From NCBI RefSeq assembly GCF_963666145.1, contig NZ_OY762614.1, positions 4,950,501-5,014,500 on the forward strand: a stretch of 64,000 bases of DNA, given 5' to 3'. The stretch comes from an uncultured Desulfobacter sp. GTDB lineage: Bacteria; Desulfobacterota; Desulfobacteria; Desulfobacterales; Desulfobacteraceae. Under the pieces are notes generated by a model. The model was not told the DNA's origin and searched no databases. It was given only the letters and a program-made list of their open reading frames with translations. Each line of letters starts with the position of its first letter. Within the stretch, counting starts at the first letter, position 1. Of this stretch, positions 34,259-43,262 are shown piece by piece. Both the position numbers and the translations under genes were made by a program.

Positions 34259-35320
34259 ATGCCACTAACAGATTTTCTAACCCGACCAATTGCATTCCAT
34301 CGAATCTATGTAACCTTAACAGGCAGTATTACTGCTGCCTTAATGCTCTCTCAAGCAGTGTACTGGCAAAGGATCGTCAATCAAGGAAGTGGTGGAAAAG
34401 ATGGCTGGTGGTTTAAAACGCAGCGTGAATGGAACGAGGAGATAGGATTGACCAGGTATGAGTTAGAAACAGCGAGGACAAAAATTATAAAGTTGAAATT
34501 TATGCAGACAAAAAAAGCTGGAATTCCCGCTAAAACATGGTATCGAGTTGATTTCCAGCTTTTAGAAGAAAAACTTCAGCAATTACAGCAGATTGCTGAA
34601 AATCAGCAATCTAGTTTGCCTGATACTGGCAGTGTTGTTCGTCACATTCCAGCAAGCAAGAATGTAAAAAAACAACATACTATTATAACAGAAACTACAC
34701 CACAGATTAACTCTGAAACCACCACAACAACAGTTGCGGGCGTTTCCGAAGATGAACTCAATATATTACTCGACAACGTCCCTGAGTCCCATCGTGTCAA
34801 ACCCTCAGTAGTAAAGCTTATTTCCGATTTTTCTAAACAGAAAGGTATCAAATACGTTGAGTGAAATTTAAAATACGTAATTGCTCAGAAGCCCTTAAAA
34901 AGTTTTAAAAATTATTTGTTGATGGCCTTAAATGAGGATTGGGGGGAGGAATATGAATTAGATTTGCTTAGTGAGATTGAATACAGGAATAAAAAGGCTC
35001 AAATAGAAAGAGGCTCGGACAAAACGAAATCCGAAGAAATAGAAAAGCTCCGAAAAAAACAGGATTCTTTAGATCGGCTGATAGAAAGCTTGAATGGGGA
35101 TCAAAAACTCTCTTTTGATAGATTTGTAGAGCAACAGGTTGATCAAGAGGGGAATTCTGTCACGAAAAAAAGATTCAAAGAATATTTAAGGAGAGACAAA
35201 AGTGAGATTTGTCCGCAGTTTATTAAAAATATTCAACGATCATATATTCATAAATTTTTGAGTTCCTCAGTAACAACTGAAAACAGAACTGAGTCATCGG
35301 ATTGTTTCACTATCAGTTAA
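34259..35320 (+). pseudogene. Plasmid/phage-type replication protein with in-frame TGA
   Basis: The first frame (34259-34864, 201 aa) starts MPLTDFLTRPIAFHRIYVTL and has a winged-helix region (WNEEIGLTRYELETARTKII, MQTKKAGIPAKTWYRVD). A TGA at 34862 stops it, but the same frame runs on (NLKYVIAQKPLKSFKNYLLM, ALNEDWGEEYELDLL) to 35320. In relatives this stretch is continuous (KYV-W-NL), so TGA stands where Trp (TGG) is expected. A nonsense mutation is most likely; restart at 34916 or readthrough would be alternatives. Complete length would be 353 aa. Confidence 0.7.
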
Positions 35321-35514
35321 ATCGCGTCACTTTAAAAATTGACAGACGAAGAGGCTCTATCCATGCTTGTTTCCGTTTGTCTGTATATGATTCTAAAGAG
35401 GGATGGGCGGCTGATAGGTCTCCCCTTTCTTAAAAATCACCGCAGTTGATAATTTTTGTTTACTCCACTCTTCGCCCTGTATTTTCAATAGGACGACACC
35501 AAAATAGGAGGACC

Positions 35515-36309
35515 ATGAAACTTATAATATTTATTTTTTCACTAACAGCTGGGTTTTCATCTCCTGTCTCTGCACTATCTGCAAACACCCTGTTGGCTCT
35601 TGATTTTTTTAAGGCTGACAGGACCACAAGACAAAACTGCACAGGCATTGATGCCCTATCAGTCTCCGGGAAACCAGCAAAGTATCTGGTGATTGCCGGG
35701 GAGCCAGCTCTCAGGTCACCGGCCTACATGACCTTTGCCGATCTTTTTAAAGCGTATTATCACGCCATAGAGATTAATGACGGAAATCTTGTAAGTCTTA
35801 TTTATCGCACAGTTTGCCCGGTTCCGGCAGATATTGATTTTTTCCTGCGACTGACAGAAACCAAAAACCCTCCAGGCAACCCAAAGATTGTGGCCCGAAT
35901 GCTTCAGGTATTTGAAGGGCAAACCTTTCCATTCGCACATACTATATTCTCAACTTTTTATAGATGGAATGATAGATACTCCACAGCGAAATCGTATGCA
36001 ATAACTCCCAAGTTCTTGATGCTGGCGGTCTTGTTCCGCAATTTTGGCGGTGAAATCATTTATGACCGCAAAGCCCATGAAATTTTTTTGCCTGACAATA
36101 TAGACTATGAGCCTAACGCCGTTGGGCAGATCTTTAGCATGATTGTGTCTGCAATAGGCTCGTCGGGATCAAAGGCCGTTAAACGGCAACAGCCCTATTC
36201 CACACCATACACAGATACAATTTTTTGCGACTCGCCAAGATGTATTAAAGGCAAAAAACGAGAATTAACCCCTGCTGTAGTTTTGCAATTAGCAGATTAT
36301 AAATATTGA
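35515..36309 (+). CDS. Exported protein of unknown function (paralogue 1)
   Basis: The ATG at 35515 follows TAGGAGGACC. The 264-aa product has a signal peptide (MKLIIFIFSLTAGFSSPVSA) and several cysteines (NCTGID, TVCPVP, FCDSPRC). The segment FADLFKAYYHAIEINDGNLV parallels FSEIYYALQTALKRQDSTTI and FEVLYNKIKGALINKDAKEL of the proteins at 37881 and 38660. I know no function; its place in a conjugation-like block suggests a periplasmic part of transfer or exclusion. Confidence 0.65.
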   Translation: MKLIIFIFSLTAGFSSPVSALSANTLLALDFFKADRTTRQNCTGIDALSVSGKPAKYLVIAGEPALRSPAYMTFADLFKAYYHAIEINDGNLVSLIYRTVCPVPADIDFFLRLTETKNPPGNPKIVARMLQVFEGQTFPFAHTIFSTFYRWNDRYSTAKSYAITPKFLMLAVLFRNFGGEIIYDRKAHEIFLPDNIDYEPNAVGQIFSMIVSAIGSSGSKAVKRQQPYSTPYTDTIFCDSPRCIKGKKRELTPAVVLQLADYKY

Positions 36310-36336
36310 CCTGGTCAAGTAAAAGTGGGCACTTTG

Positions 36337-37146
36337 TTAAGCGGCTTTTTCTAAAAACCACAGTTTTTCAAATTCTTTTGGACTGATATACCCCAAATAG
36401 GAATGACGTCTGTTGCAATTGTAAAACATTTCGATGTAATCAATGATGTCTCTCCGGGCTTCTTCTCGGGTCATGTAGTTTGTAAAAAAGACCCTCTCAG
36501 TCTTCAAACTACCGAAAAAGCTCTCTGCCACGGCATTGTCCCAGCAATTCCCTTTCCGGCTCATGCTGCTAACCATCCCAAGGGTATTCAACATTTTCTG
36601 GAAGTTTTTACTGCAATACTGACTTCCCCTGTCTGAATGAAATAGCAGGCCAGGGGCAGGCATTCGACGCCTGATTGCCATGTGCAGGGCATCCATGATC
36701 AACTTTGTGGTCATTCGATTACTCAGGGACCAGCCGACAACCCGGCGTGAAAAAAGGTCTATAACGACGGCCAAATACAACCACCCTTCGTGGGTCCAAA
36801 TGTATGTAATGTCAGAGACATAAACCTTGTCCGCTTCGACAACTTCAAACTGTCTGTTCAGTAAATTCGATGCAACTGGCAAATTGTGTTTGCTGTCTGT
36901 CGTCGCTTTAAATTTCTTTTTCTGCTTGGCGGCAACACCGGCCATTTTCATCAATGACCCAGCTTTGTACCGCCCGCAAGGACTGCCGGATGCTTTTATC
37001 TCTTCTGCAATCCGGCGGGCGCCATAGGTACCCCTTGATGCTTGATGAGCCGCTTTAACAATAGGAATTAGTCTCTCTACTTCCCTCTGCCTCAATGATT
37101 TTTTACATTTACGCCAGGCATAATATCCACTCCGGGATATGAGCAT
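36337..37146 (-). CDS. IS3-family transposase OrfB
   Basis: The 269-aa protein begins MLISRSGYYAWRKCKKSLRQ and has VYVSDITYIWTHEGWLYLAV, HSDRGSQYCSKNFQKML and CWDNAVAESFFGSLKTER, the DDE residues of IS3-family integrases. It is normally fused to OrfA by frameshifting; the frame continues upstream of the first ATG towards orfA (37206). Confidence 0.93.
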   Translation of the reverse strand: MLISRSGYYAWRKCKKSLRQREVERLIPIVKAAHQASRGTYGARRIAEEIKASGSPCGRYKAGSLMKMAGVAAKQKKKFKATTDSKHNLPVASNLLNRQFEVVEADKVYVSDITYIWTHEGWLYLAVVIDLFSRRVVGWSLSNRMTTKLIMDALHMAIRRRMPAPGLLFHSDRGSQYCSKNFQKMLNTLGMVSSMSRKGNCWDNAVAESFFGSLKTERVFFTNYMTREEARRDIIDYIEMFYNCNRRHSYLGYISPKEFEKLWFLEKAA

Positions 37147-37205
37147 GACAATACATATCAGAGCTACTGGGTAAGCCTTCCTCTCAGCATCAACGAATTG
37201 ATACT

Positions 37206-37499
37206 TCAGCTCATTTCTTTCGCGAAGAAGGCTGCTGCCTTTTTTAAGATTTCACGTTCCATCTTCAAACGGTTGTTTTCTTTTCGAAGACGGCTCAACT
37301 CTGCCTTCATTGCCACACTTCCTTGTAAACCAGTGGCACTCTCTCCACTACCTTCAATCTCACGTTTCCAGCGACCCAGCATGGTTGGATTGACTCCGAG
37401 ATTTCGGGCTGCCTCGGTAATCTGATATCCCTGTTCGGTTATCAGTTTAACTGCTTCTTCTTTGAATTCAGGTGCATACTTCTTTCTGTCTTTCTTCAT
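37206..37499 (-). CDS. IS3-family OrfA (HTH protein)
   Basis: The 97-aa product starts MKKDRKKYAPEFKEEAVKLI and has the HTH GYQITEAARNLGVNPTMLGRW and a leucine-zipper-like tail (ELSRLRKENNRLKMEREILK). AGGTGTC precedes the start. Partner of the OrfB encoded at 36337-37146. Confidence 0.92.
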   Translation of the reverse strand: MKKDRKKYAPEFKEEAVKLITEQGYQITEAARNLGVNPTMLGRWKREIEGSGESATGLQGSVAMKAELSRLRKENNRLKMEREILKKAAAFFAKEMS

Positions 37500-37552
37500 T
37501 TGACACCTCCGTGTGGATTATTAACCCACTCTTAGAGAAGTGTCCACAATTA

Positions 37553-37730
37553 CCCTACCACCTCATATCGTAGCACCTCCTTGGATGACGCAAGCAAAAA
37601 TATCCACAAATATATCTTTAAGCACATAGAAGCATATATCAGTCCTGACGAAATAGCCGCTGCCAAATATGGCTGGGGAGAAGGTCAAGATTTGAGAGAT
37701 TTATATAAAAATAAATGGCCTGAAGAATGA
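37553..37730 (+). pseudogene. 3' fragment of a gene cut by the IS3-family element
   Basis: The frame reads TTSYRSTSLDDASKNIHKYI, FKHIEAYISPDEIAAAKYGW and ends GEGQDLRDLYKNKWPEE then stop. It is open to the IS boundary and has no start. The other part is not seen left of the IS, where the exported-protein gene ends normally, so a deletion went with the insertion. Family not recognised. Confidence 0.6.
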
Positions 37731-37880
37731 AGATTGTTCTGGAAGCAGCTAATGGATTGTAGTTGTCAGCTTACTTAATTGCCAGCAAAGGTTCAAAACC
37801 GTGAAAATAAAAGGTTTGCAATATATCAGCACAAATCTGAAAAAATTTACCACCATTAAAAGACTTATAGGACGCTTTAA
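37731..37880. other. Short intergenic gap
   Basis: No gene or structure recognised. The following start lacks a strong ribosome site (GACGCTTTAA). Confidence 0.3.
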
Positions 37881-38648
37881 ATGATTAAAAGATTTTTGAT
37901 AATAATGCTAATGATTCACCCGGTATTGGCTTTATCTTGTGATACCGACCCCCGTATATTTCAAGGACCGGCAGCTTGGAAACCGGGCATGACAATCACA
38001 GCCCAACATTACTTACATCTTTCCCCCACCGCCCGGAAAGCGTTAGGCGAAGTAACCGTATGCCCCAACGTTCCAGTGCTCGACGGTATACCCATGGAAA
38101 AGATTACCATTGATTTTTCCGAGATTTATTATGCTTTACAAACCGCCCTAAAAAGGCAGGATTCCACAACGATTAAAGATATGGTGGCAAACTTTAGAGC
38201 AGCTCCCATGCCGGTAAAACAGTTTGCAGAGAAATACCCTACTACATTCCCAGCGACAAGTAAGCAGCAAGCGGCTTTTGCAAAGATTGCAGCGGTTCAA
38301 AACAGTTTACTACATTATGCAAAAATGGATGAAACAAATTTACTGGTAGCCACGGTTTATGCTGCGTTTGGCGGTTCTTTTACCGATCCTGACACACCTG
38401 TTTTTGTTTGCCCTGAACATTTTTATTACGCCGTGTATATGCCAATTTCCGGCAATGATAAAGAAACTGATATCATAACAGTCTATGATACGATCCCAGG
38501 AATTGTATTTATTACAGAACCCCCGTCTATCCCTGCTTATCGTCACTTTCGAGAACTTATAGAAAGTTATCAAGCTTTAGGAACCCGGCTGATAGATAAT
38601 CGTCCAACCAAGATTATGGAAAAAGCCAACGTAACTCTTTTTAAATAG
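37881..38648 (+). CDS. Exported protein of unknown function (paralogue 2)
   Basis: The 255-aa product has the signal peptide MIKRFLIIMLMIHPVLALSC. VTVCPNVPVLDGIPMEKITI and FSEIYYALQTALKRQDSTTI match the next gene product (IICPDIIVLDGVPTEKLSIK, FEVLYNKIKGALINKDAKEL), as do LLVATVYAAFGGSFTDPDTP and FVCPEHF. The two genes are separated by 11 bp and clearly arose by tandem duplication. Conserved cysteines suggest disulfides in the periplasm. Confidence 0.65.
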   Translation: MIKRFLIIMLMIHPVLALSCDTDPRIFQGPAAWKPGMTITAQHYLHLSPTARKALGEVTVCPNVPVLDGIPMEKITIDFSEIYYALQTALKRQDSTTIKDMVANFRAAPMPVKQFAEKYPTTFPATSKQQAAFAKIAAVQNSLLHYAKMDETNLLVATVYAAFGGSFTDPDTPVFVCPEHFYYAVYMPISGNDKETDIITVYDTIPGIVFITEPPSIPAYRHFRELIESYQALGTRLIDNRPTKIMEKANVTLFK

Positions 38649-38659
38649 GAGAATCAACT

Positions 38660-39478
38660 ATGAATAAATTAATTGTGACCTTGATTACCTGCCTTTTAAC
38701 TACACCGGTCTTTGCTTTAAATCTGGATGGCATGAACGGCATAGAACCCGTAACCCAAGAGGAACAGAAATTTGCGGCGAACAAATTGGTAGAAGCAGAC
38801 GGACCCTGCACGAATGATGAAAGACTTAGTGACTTTTCTGCGCTACTGAAACAACTAAGGGCTTTACCAAAAGGTGAAACTTTAAAACCCTTGATAACTT
38901 TAACACCGGAGAAATACGCAAGCCTGAAACCTCCAATACTCAAAGTTTTAGGAGATAATATAATCATCTGCCCGGATATTATAGTGCTGGATGGTGTCCC
39001 TACAGAAAAACTCAGCATCAAATTTGAGGTGCTTTACAACAAAATCAAAGGGGCCTTAATCAACAAAGATGCCAAAGAACTCAAACGACTGTATGCCACA
39101 TTTATAGCGGCCCCCATCACCATGGCTGACGCTGTGAACCTGTTTACCACAACACCGTTCAACGAAAATGTGGATGACTTCTTGTCCACTACTTTAAATC
39201 TCCGAATTTGGTCCACTGGCGTAAATAAAACAGACCATCACGCTGAGACCTCAATCGCCGCTATTTATGGCCTTTTTAATGGCAAAGTCAAAACTGATAA
39301 TAAGCCAATAATTTTTTGCAAAGAGCCTTTTGATATTCGGAAAACTGATCCTGTAAAAGCTTACACGGTATTGACAAAAACTAAACGAGAGATCCCATAT
39401 CTTATAGACACCGCTAAAGACATCGGGATTACAGCGTATAACGTTAATGACATAGACATGACACCGTACAAGAAATAG
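38660..39478 (+). CDS. Exported protein of unknown function (paralogue 3)
   Basis: The 272-aa product has signal peptide MNKLIVTLITCLLTTPVFAL after AGGAGAATC. It is homologous to the preceding protein over most of its length (conserved CPD/N-VLDG-P-EK and TSIAAIYGLFNGKVKTDNKP with FCKEPFD). Function unknown. It is followed after 13 bp by a small membrane protein gene and then by the recombinase-like and VirD4-like genes, so it is probably part of the same operon. Confidence 0.65.
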   Translation: MNKLIVTLITCLLTTPVFALNLDGMNGIEPVTQEEQKFAANKLVEADGPCTNDERLSDFSALLKQLRALPKGETLKPLITLTPEKYASLKPPILKVLGDNIIICPDIIVLDGVPTEKLSIKFEVLYNKIKGALINKDAKELKRLYATFIAAPITMADAVNLFTTTPFNENVDDFLSTTLNLRIWSTGVNKTDHHAETSIAAIYGLFNGKVKTDNKPIIFCKEPFDIRKTDPVKAYTVLTKTKREIPYLIDTAKDIGITAYNVNDIDMTPYKK

Positions 39479-39491
39479 AAGGTCAACAATC

Positions 39492-39746
39492 TTGCGAAAC
39501 AACATTTTATCATCATTTTTAGCCCAAATTATTTCGGCTCAAATCTTACTCTTGATACTGTTTTGTATTGCTGGGGATCAAATAACGGCGATCTATGCAC
39601 TCTATGATTACAACGCTATCTATTTCTATTTTTTGGGAATCAGCCTTTTTTTAGTTTTTAAACTAGCCAAAAACTTAATTATGCGCTTGCAGCTCCGTAA
39701 GGTGGGGGGCAAAGCCCGTAGAGCCGCAGAAATCAGACAAAGATAA
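39492..39746 (+). CDS. Small membrane protein of the transfer-like operon
   Basis: The product of 84 aa starts at a TTG (LRNNILSSFLAQIISAQILL). It has two hydrophobic helices (about 8-28 and 38-57) and a basic tail (RKVGGKARRAAEIRQR). AAGGTC is the only weak ribosome site. No family recognised; the size and place suggest a mating-pair or coupling accessory. Confidence 0.55.
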   Translation: MRNNILSSFLAQIISAQILLLILFCIAGDQITAIYALYDYNAIYFYFLGISLFLVFKLAKNLIMRLQLRKVGGKARRAAEIRQR

Positions 39747-39759
39747 AGGATTTAAGAAA

Positions 39760-41043
39760 ATGAAACGAGTAAGAACACAGGAACAGTCCGGCCCAGCTCA
39801 AAAGCAGGATCAAAAAGCACCTGAAAAAAAAGACCTGGGGCACAAGAACCAACACGTCCCCAAAAAAATGGATCAGAAAGCCAAAGGCCTGGAAAACCAG
39901 GGCCCAAAAGAAGACGATAAAGGAGGTGGCAGCAAGGGGCACGGCTCCCCCAGGATGATCATGGCACCCGATTATTCAAAAAAAGGGGCACCGGATCAAA
40001 AATTTAACCCGGCTGTCACCTTTTCTAATCTGGTTGCAGACCGGGAAACAAACCGAATGCTTGCTGCAAGCCAAATCAGGATCGACCAGGGGCAGATATA
40101 CAATCAGAATTTGTCCCTGGTGCAGAAAAACAAAGACCTTTCAGCCCTGGAAAACATTAGAGAAAAATTAGTTGCGAATATGGTGCATTACAACCTGCAT
40201 GGGAACAAGGCGGTAAAACACACCAAATCCACCCAAACAGAGTACACCAGAGTTGCAAAACGGCAGAGACCGGTTCCCTTGGCTGATTTTCCCAAACATA
40301 TAAGCAACCGCAGAAACGAGTTGAAAGGCCGAGCCGCATGGTGGAAAGAACATGCAGTTGCCAGAAAGACCTTGGGGGCCGCAGCTCTCTATGCACAGCG
40401 AAACAACATGCCGGGCCAGCTAAAATATTTGCAAGAAATAGATAAACAGATGCAAGAATTAAAATGGGGAACATCCGAACGGCAGGTAAAACCACAGTTT
40501 AAGCCGCAAGGTCAATATCAGCCCCAAAAAGAAAAATTGAATGAAAAAACCCATCAACGATTGTTGCAAGCTTGCCAGAAGAAACAAGACCAGGAACTGT
40601 ACGATACTCTGGTGATCTCCCGGTGTACCGGATGCCGCCCGGAAGAACTGCGGCAGGGCATTGATATCAAGCAATCTGGTGACGTAACCCGATTTTCCTT
40701 TAATACTGCCAAAAAATCAGATGGCAACAAGGGTGGTAATGCAATGCAAAGAGCCGCCAAAGGCGTGGACCGAGAAGTATTTATCAGGGGCGATGCCCAG
40801 GCTAAAGCATTGGCCGAAAGATATCAGTTTGAACAATTTATAATTGCCCGGGAATCCGATGTGCAATCCAGGCTGCAGCGGCTCCGGATGAATGTGGAAG
40901 GGGCAGAACGGATCAGCCTTTATACTTATAGAAATAACTTCGCAGCTCAATTGAGGGAACAAGGTAAGACCCGGACAGAGATAGCCGAGGCAATGGGACA
41001 CCAAGGAGAACGGTCCCAAGATAGTTATGGAGTCTACGAATAA
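39760..41043 (+). CDS. Tyrosine-recombinase-fold protein, candidate atypical relaxase
   Basis: The 427-aa protein begins with about 65 disordered, Lys/Gln-rich residues. A C-terminal catalytic domain has R293 in SRCTGCRPEELRQG, YTYR with R391 (the usual HxxR with Tyr for His), MGHQG with H414 and Y423 exactly nine residues later, as in tyrosine recombinases (GH-x8-Y). The stop overlaps the VirD4-like start (TAATG). Relaxases are usually encoded beside the coupling protein, and none of the classical MOB families is present here. TcpM of Clostridium perfringens plasmids is a known relaxase of this fold, so that role is plausible here; an integrase is the alternative. Confidence 0.7.
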   Translation: MKRVRTQEQSGPAQKQDQKAPEKKDLGHKNQHVPKKMDQKAKGLENQGPKEDDKGGGSKGHGSPRMIMAPDYSKKGAPDQKFNPAVTFSNLVADRETNRMLAASQIRIDQGQIYNQNLSLVQKNKDLSALENIREKLVANMVHYNLHGNKAVKHTKSTQTEYTRVAKRQRPVPLADFPKHISNRRNELKGRAAWWKEHAVARKTLGAAALYAQRNNMPGQLKYLQEIDKQMQELKWGTSERQVKPQFKPQGQYQPQKEKLNEKTHQRLLQACQKKQDQELYDTLVISRCTGCRPEELRQGIDIKQSGDVTRFSFNTAKKSDGNKGGNAMQRAAKGVDREVFIRGDAQAKALAERYQFEQFIIARESDVQSRLQRLRMNVEGAERISLYTYRNNFAAQLREQGKTRTEIAEAMGHQGERSQDSYGVYE

Positions 41044-42986
41044 TGCAGGATAGTTTTATAAAAACCCGACTATGGTCAGAACTGAAATCCATTACCAATA
41101 AACCTTTTGTGGGTTTCGGTGCGCTTGGCGGAATTATGGGTTGGCAATACGGATCACAGTGTCTGCAATCATTAACGCAGTCGCCAGCCCATATTGCTGT
41201 TTTGCATAAGGGAATCCCGGCATGGTTATTATCTGGGCTATCTTATTATAATATTATAGCCGGTGTCTTGATTGTAGGAGCAGCCGCAGAGGTTGCTAAA
41301 AACCTGCTTAGAAATGAGTCATGGCAAGCCGACGAATTAGCAGCAGACCGCAACCAACATGATTACATCTATGTCCTCCCCCCATGGCCCCAAAAAACGG
41401 ACAATGAGCTCTCAATTATCCTTGGGGAACATCATTACAACACCAAACCCGGATATGTCAAAAACCCTGAGTGGTGTATTATTCCAGAAGATGGCCTATA
41501 CGGTAACATTGCAGCCTTTGGCGGCATTGGAACCGGAAAAACCGCAGGAGCCGCCTACCCAATGGTAGAGCAATTTTTTGAATACTGCCCGGATCAGCAG
41601 GATTTAAAATTTGGCGGTCTGATCCTTGATGTCAAAGGTGACTTTGTGAAGCAGGTCACCCAATATGCTGAAAAATATTTTCGATCCCAAGACGTTATCA
41701 AGGTTCGTCCCGGGGGAGAACATACCTGGAATCCTATCCATAATCCGTCAGTGGATGCGGAGGTAATAGCCGGGCGACTTGTGGCCGTGTATGAAAACAT
41801 GACAGGTGGCACCGATCAAAAGGGCCAATGGATAGTTGACGGAATCCTCAAACTGTTGACCCATGGAATCGGTATGCACCGCTTGGCTTATGGATACGTC
41901 ACGATCAAAGATATCAATAGCTTGATTTTAACAATGAACACTGACAAAAACGCCGAAGACGATCCCATATCAAGGCTTTTGGCTGAATATACTGATTCTT
42001 TTGAATTGCGCCTTGATAATGGAAATGTGGAGCCTGACACCCAAGACGATTTTCAATACCATTTGGAATTTTGGGAATCATGGAAAAAAGAGAATGGAGA
42101 CAATAAAGCCACTGTGTCCGGCGCCTGCCAAAACGTGACCGGTCTGTTTTCCAAGCCTTCGGTAGCAAAAACATTTTGCCCGGAAGAGGCCAAAATCTCC
42201 TTTCCCGGTTTTGGAAAAATCATTGATGAGGGCTGGATCGTCTGCCTGGACATGCCCGACTCTGAATTTGGCGTGGTAGCGTCAGCCATTGGGATCATGC
42301 TCAAACAAGAGTTTCAAAGGGCATCTTTATCAAGGGTTTCCAGGGCATCTCTAAATCCAGCAACAAACACAAAGCGGCCCCTGCTGTTTTGCTGTGATGA
42401 ATACCAAAATTTTTGTACTGTCTCAAGCCAAAGAGTCAAAGACGGTGACGATAATTTTTATGCCTTGTCCCGTCAGTCCCGGTGCGTCAGTCTTGTTCTG
42501 ACCCAAAGCCCGATATCTCTGATTGCTAAGCTTGGCAAGGAAAAATCAAGGGTGATCCTGGCATCACTAAGAACAAAAATCTTCCTCGCTATTACAGATT
42601 ATGAGGATCAGGAACTGGCTGCTAACATCATGGGCAAAGATTGGATTGCAAAAAAGGAAGTCACCTATGGAGAATCAGCCCAAAATACATCCTACGATGT
42701 AATCACGGACTCCATGGGTGGTGACAGTTCTGGTGTCACAGAATCACTTGCTTACCGCAAGCAGATGACTCACAGGGTCGACCCGGTTCAGATTGCATCA
42801 CTGCGGACATTTGAAGGCTTTTGTTATGTGTTTGATGGTGTGCAGCAACAGCCTCCAAAGCGAATCTATCTTAAAACATATTTCTGTCCGGATCAATTTA
42901 GAGAACAGGGTTATTCACCCAGGACCTTACCTTATAAACTCCTAATAGATTCCATAACCAATAACGCTAAAACCAAAAAAGGATAA
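41043..42986 (+). CDS. VirD4/TraG-type coupling protein
   Basis: The 647-aa protein has N-terminal TM segments (about 22-40 and 60-85), Walker A FGGIGTGKTAGAAYP (about 160-173), GGLILDVKGDFVKQV, Walker B LLFCCDEYQNF (about 448-458) and SRQSRCVSLVLTQSPISLIA. This is the type IV coupling ATPase that brings DNA-relaxase complexes to a type IV secretion channel at the inner membrane. Its start overlaps the recombinase-like gene. No VirB ATPase or other channel genes are in the window, so the element looks mobilizable or cut. Confidence 0.9.
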   Translation: MQDSFIKTRLWSELKSITNKPFVGFGALGGIMGWQYGSQCLQSLTQSPAHIAVLHKGIPAWLLSGLSYYNIIAGVLIVGAAAEVAKNLLRNESWQADELAADRNQHDYIYVLPPWPQKTDNELSIILGEHHYNTKPGYVKNPEWCIIPEDGLYGNIAAFGGIGTGKTAGAAYPMVEQFFEYCPDQQDLKFGGLILDVKGDFVKQVTQYAEKYFRSQDVIKVRPGGEHTWNPIHNPSVDAEVIAGRLVAVYENMTGGTDQKGQWIVDGILKLLTHGIGMHRLAYGYVTIKDINSLILTMNTDKNAEDDPISRLLAEYTDSFELRLDNGNVEPDTQDDFQYHLEFWESWKKENGDNKATVSGACQNVTGLFSKPSVAKTFCPEEAKISFPGFGKIIDEGWIVCLDMPDSEFGVVASAIGIMLKQEFQRASLSRVSRASLNPATNTKRPLLFCCDEYQNFCTVSSQRVKDGDDNFYALSRQSRCVSLVLTQSPISLIAKLGKEKSRVILASLRTKIFLAITDYEDQELAANIMGKDWIAKKEVTYGESAQNTSYDVITDSMGGDSSGVTESLAYRKQMTHRVDPVQIASLRTFEGFCYVFDGVQQQPPKRIYLKTYFCPDQFREQGYSPRTLPYKLLIDSITNNAKTKKG

Positions 42987-42991
42987 TAATT

Positions 42992-43261
42992 ATGTCAAAA
43001 GGATTAATTGGCGGAATGATTGGCGGTATCCAGAGCACAATTATCAGACTTACCGGCAAGTTTATTATCGTCCTGATCTTTTTACTTATTTCTCACCGGG
43101 TTGGAAGAAACTATCCGGTATATGCACAATTGCGGATGCCTGTCTTTTGGTTGACAATTGGGTGGTTTTTATACTCTACCCTGGTATCCGGAGCCATTGC
43201 AGTTAAGACCCATTCCAACCGGACAAAAATGGCAGCAGGACAGGGACAAAAGAGAGGGTAG
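42992..43261 (+). CDS. Small membrane protein
   Basis: The 89-aa product has two hydrophobic helices (IIRLTGKFIIVLIFLLIS and VFWLTIGWFLYSTLVSGAIA) and a basic Gln-rich tail. It starts 5 bp after the coupling-protein stop, with weak AGGATAATAATT upstream, and ends one base before the next start. Probably an accessory of the transfer operon; family unknown. Confidence 0.6.
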   Translation: MSKGLIGGMIGGIQSTIIRLTGKFIIVLIFLLISHRVGRNYPVYAQLRMPVFWLTIGWFLYSTLVSGAIAVKTHSNRTKMAAGQGQKRG

Positions 43262-43262
43262 T

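Larger units (their letters stand above)
36325..37547 (-). mobile_element. IS3-family insertion sequence (second)
   Basis: The ends are GTGGGCACTTTGTTAAG (36325) and, inverted, GTGGACACTTCTCTAAG (37547), agreeing at 13 of 17 positions. It carries orfA and orfB on the minus strand. The right flank begins with a truncated reading frame. A clean target duplication is not visible. Confidence 0.88.
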
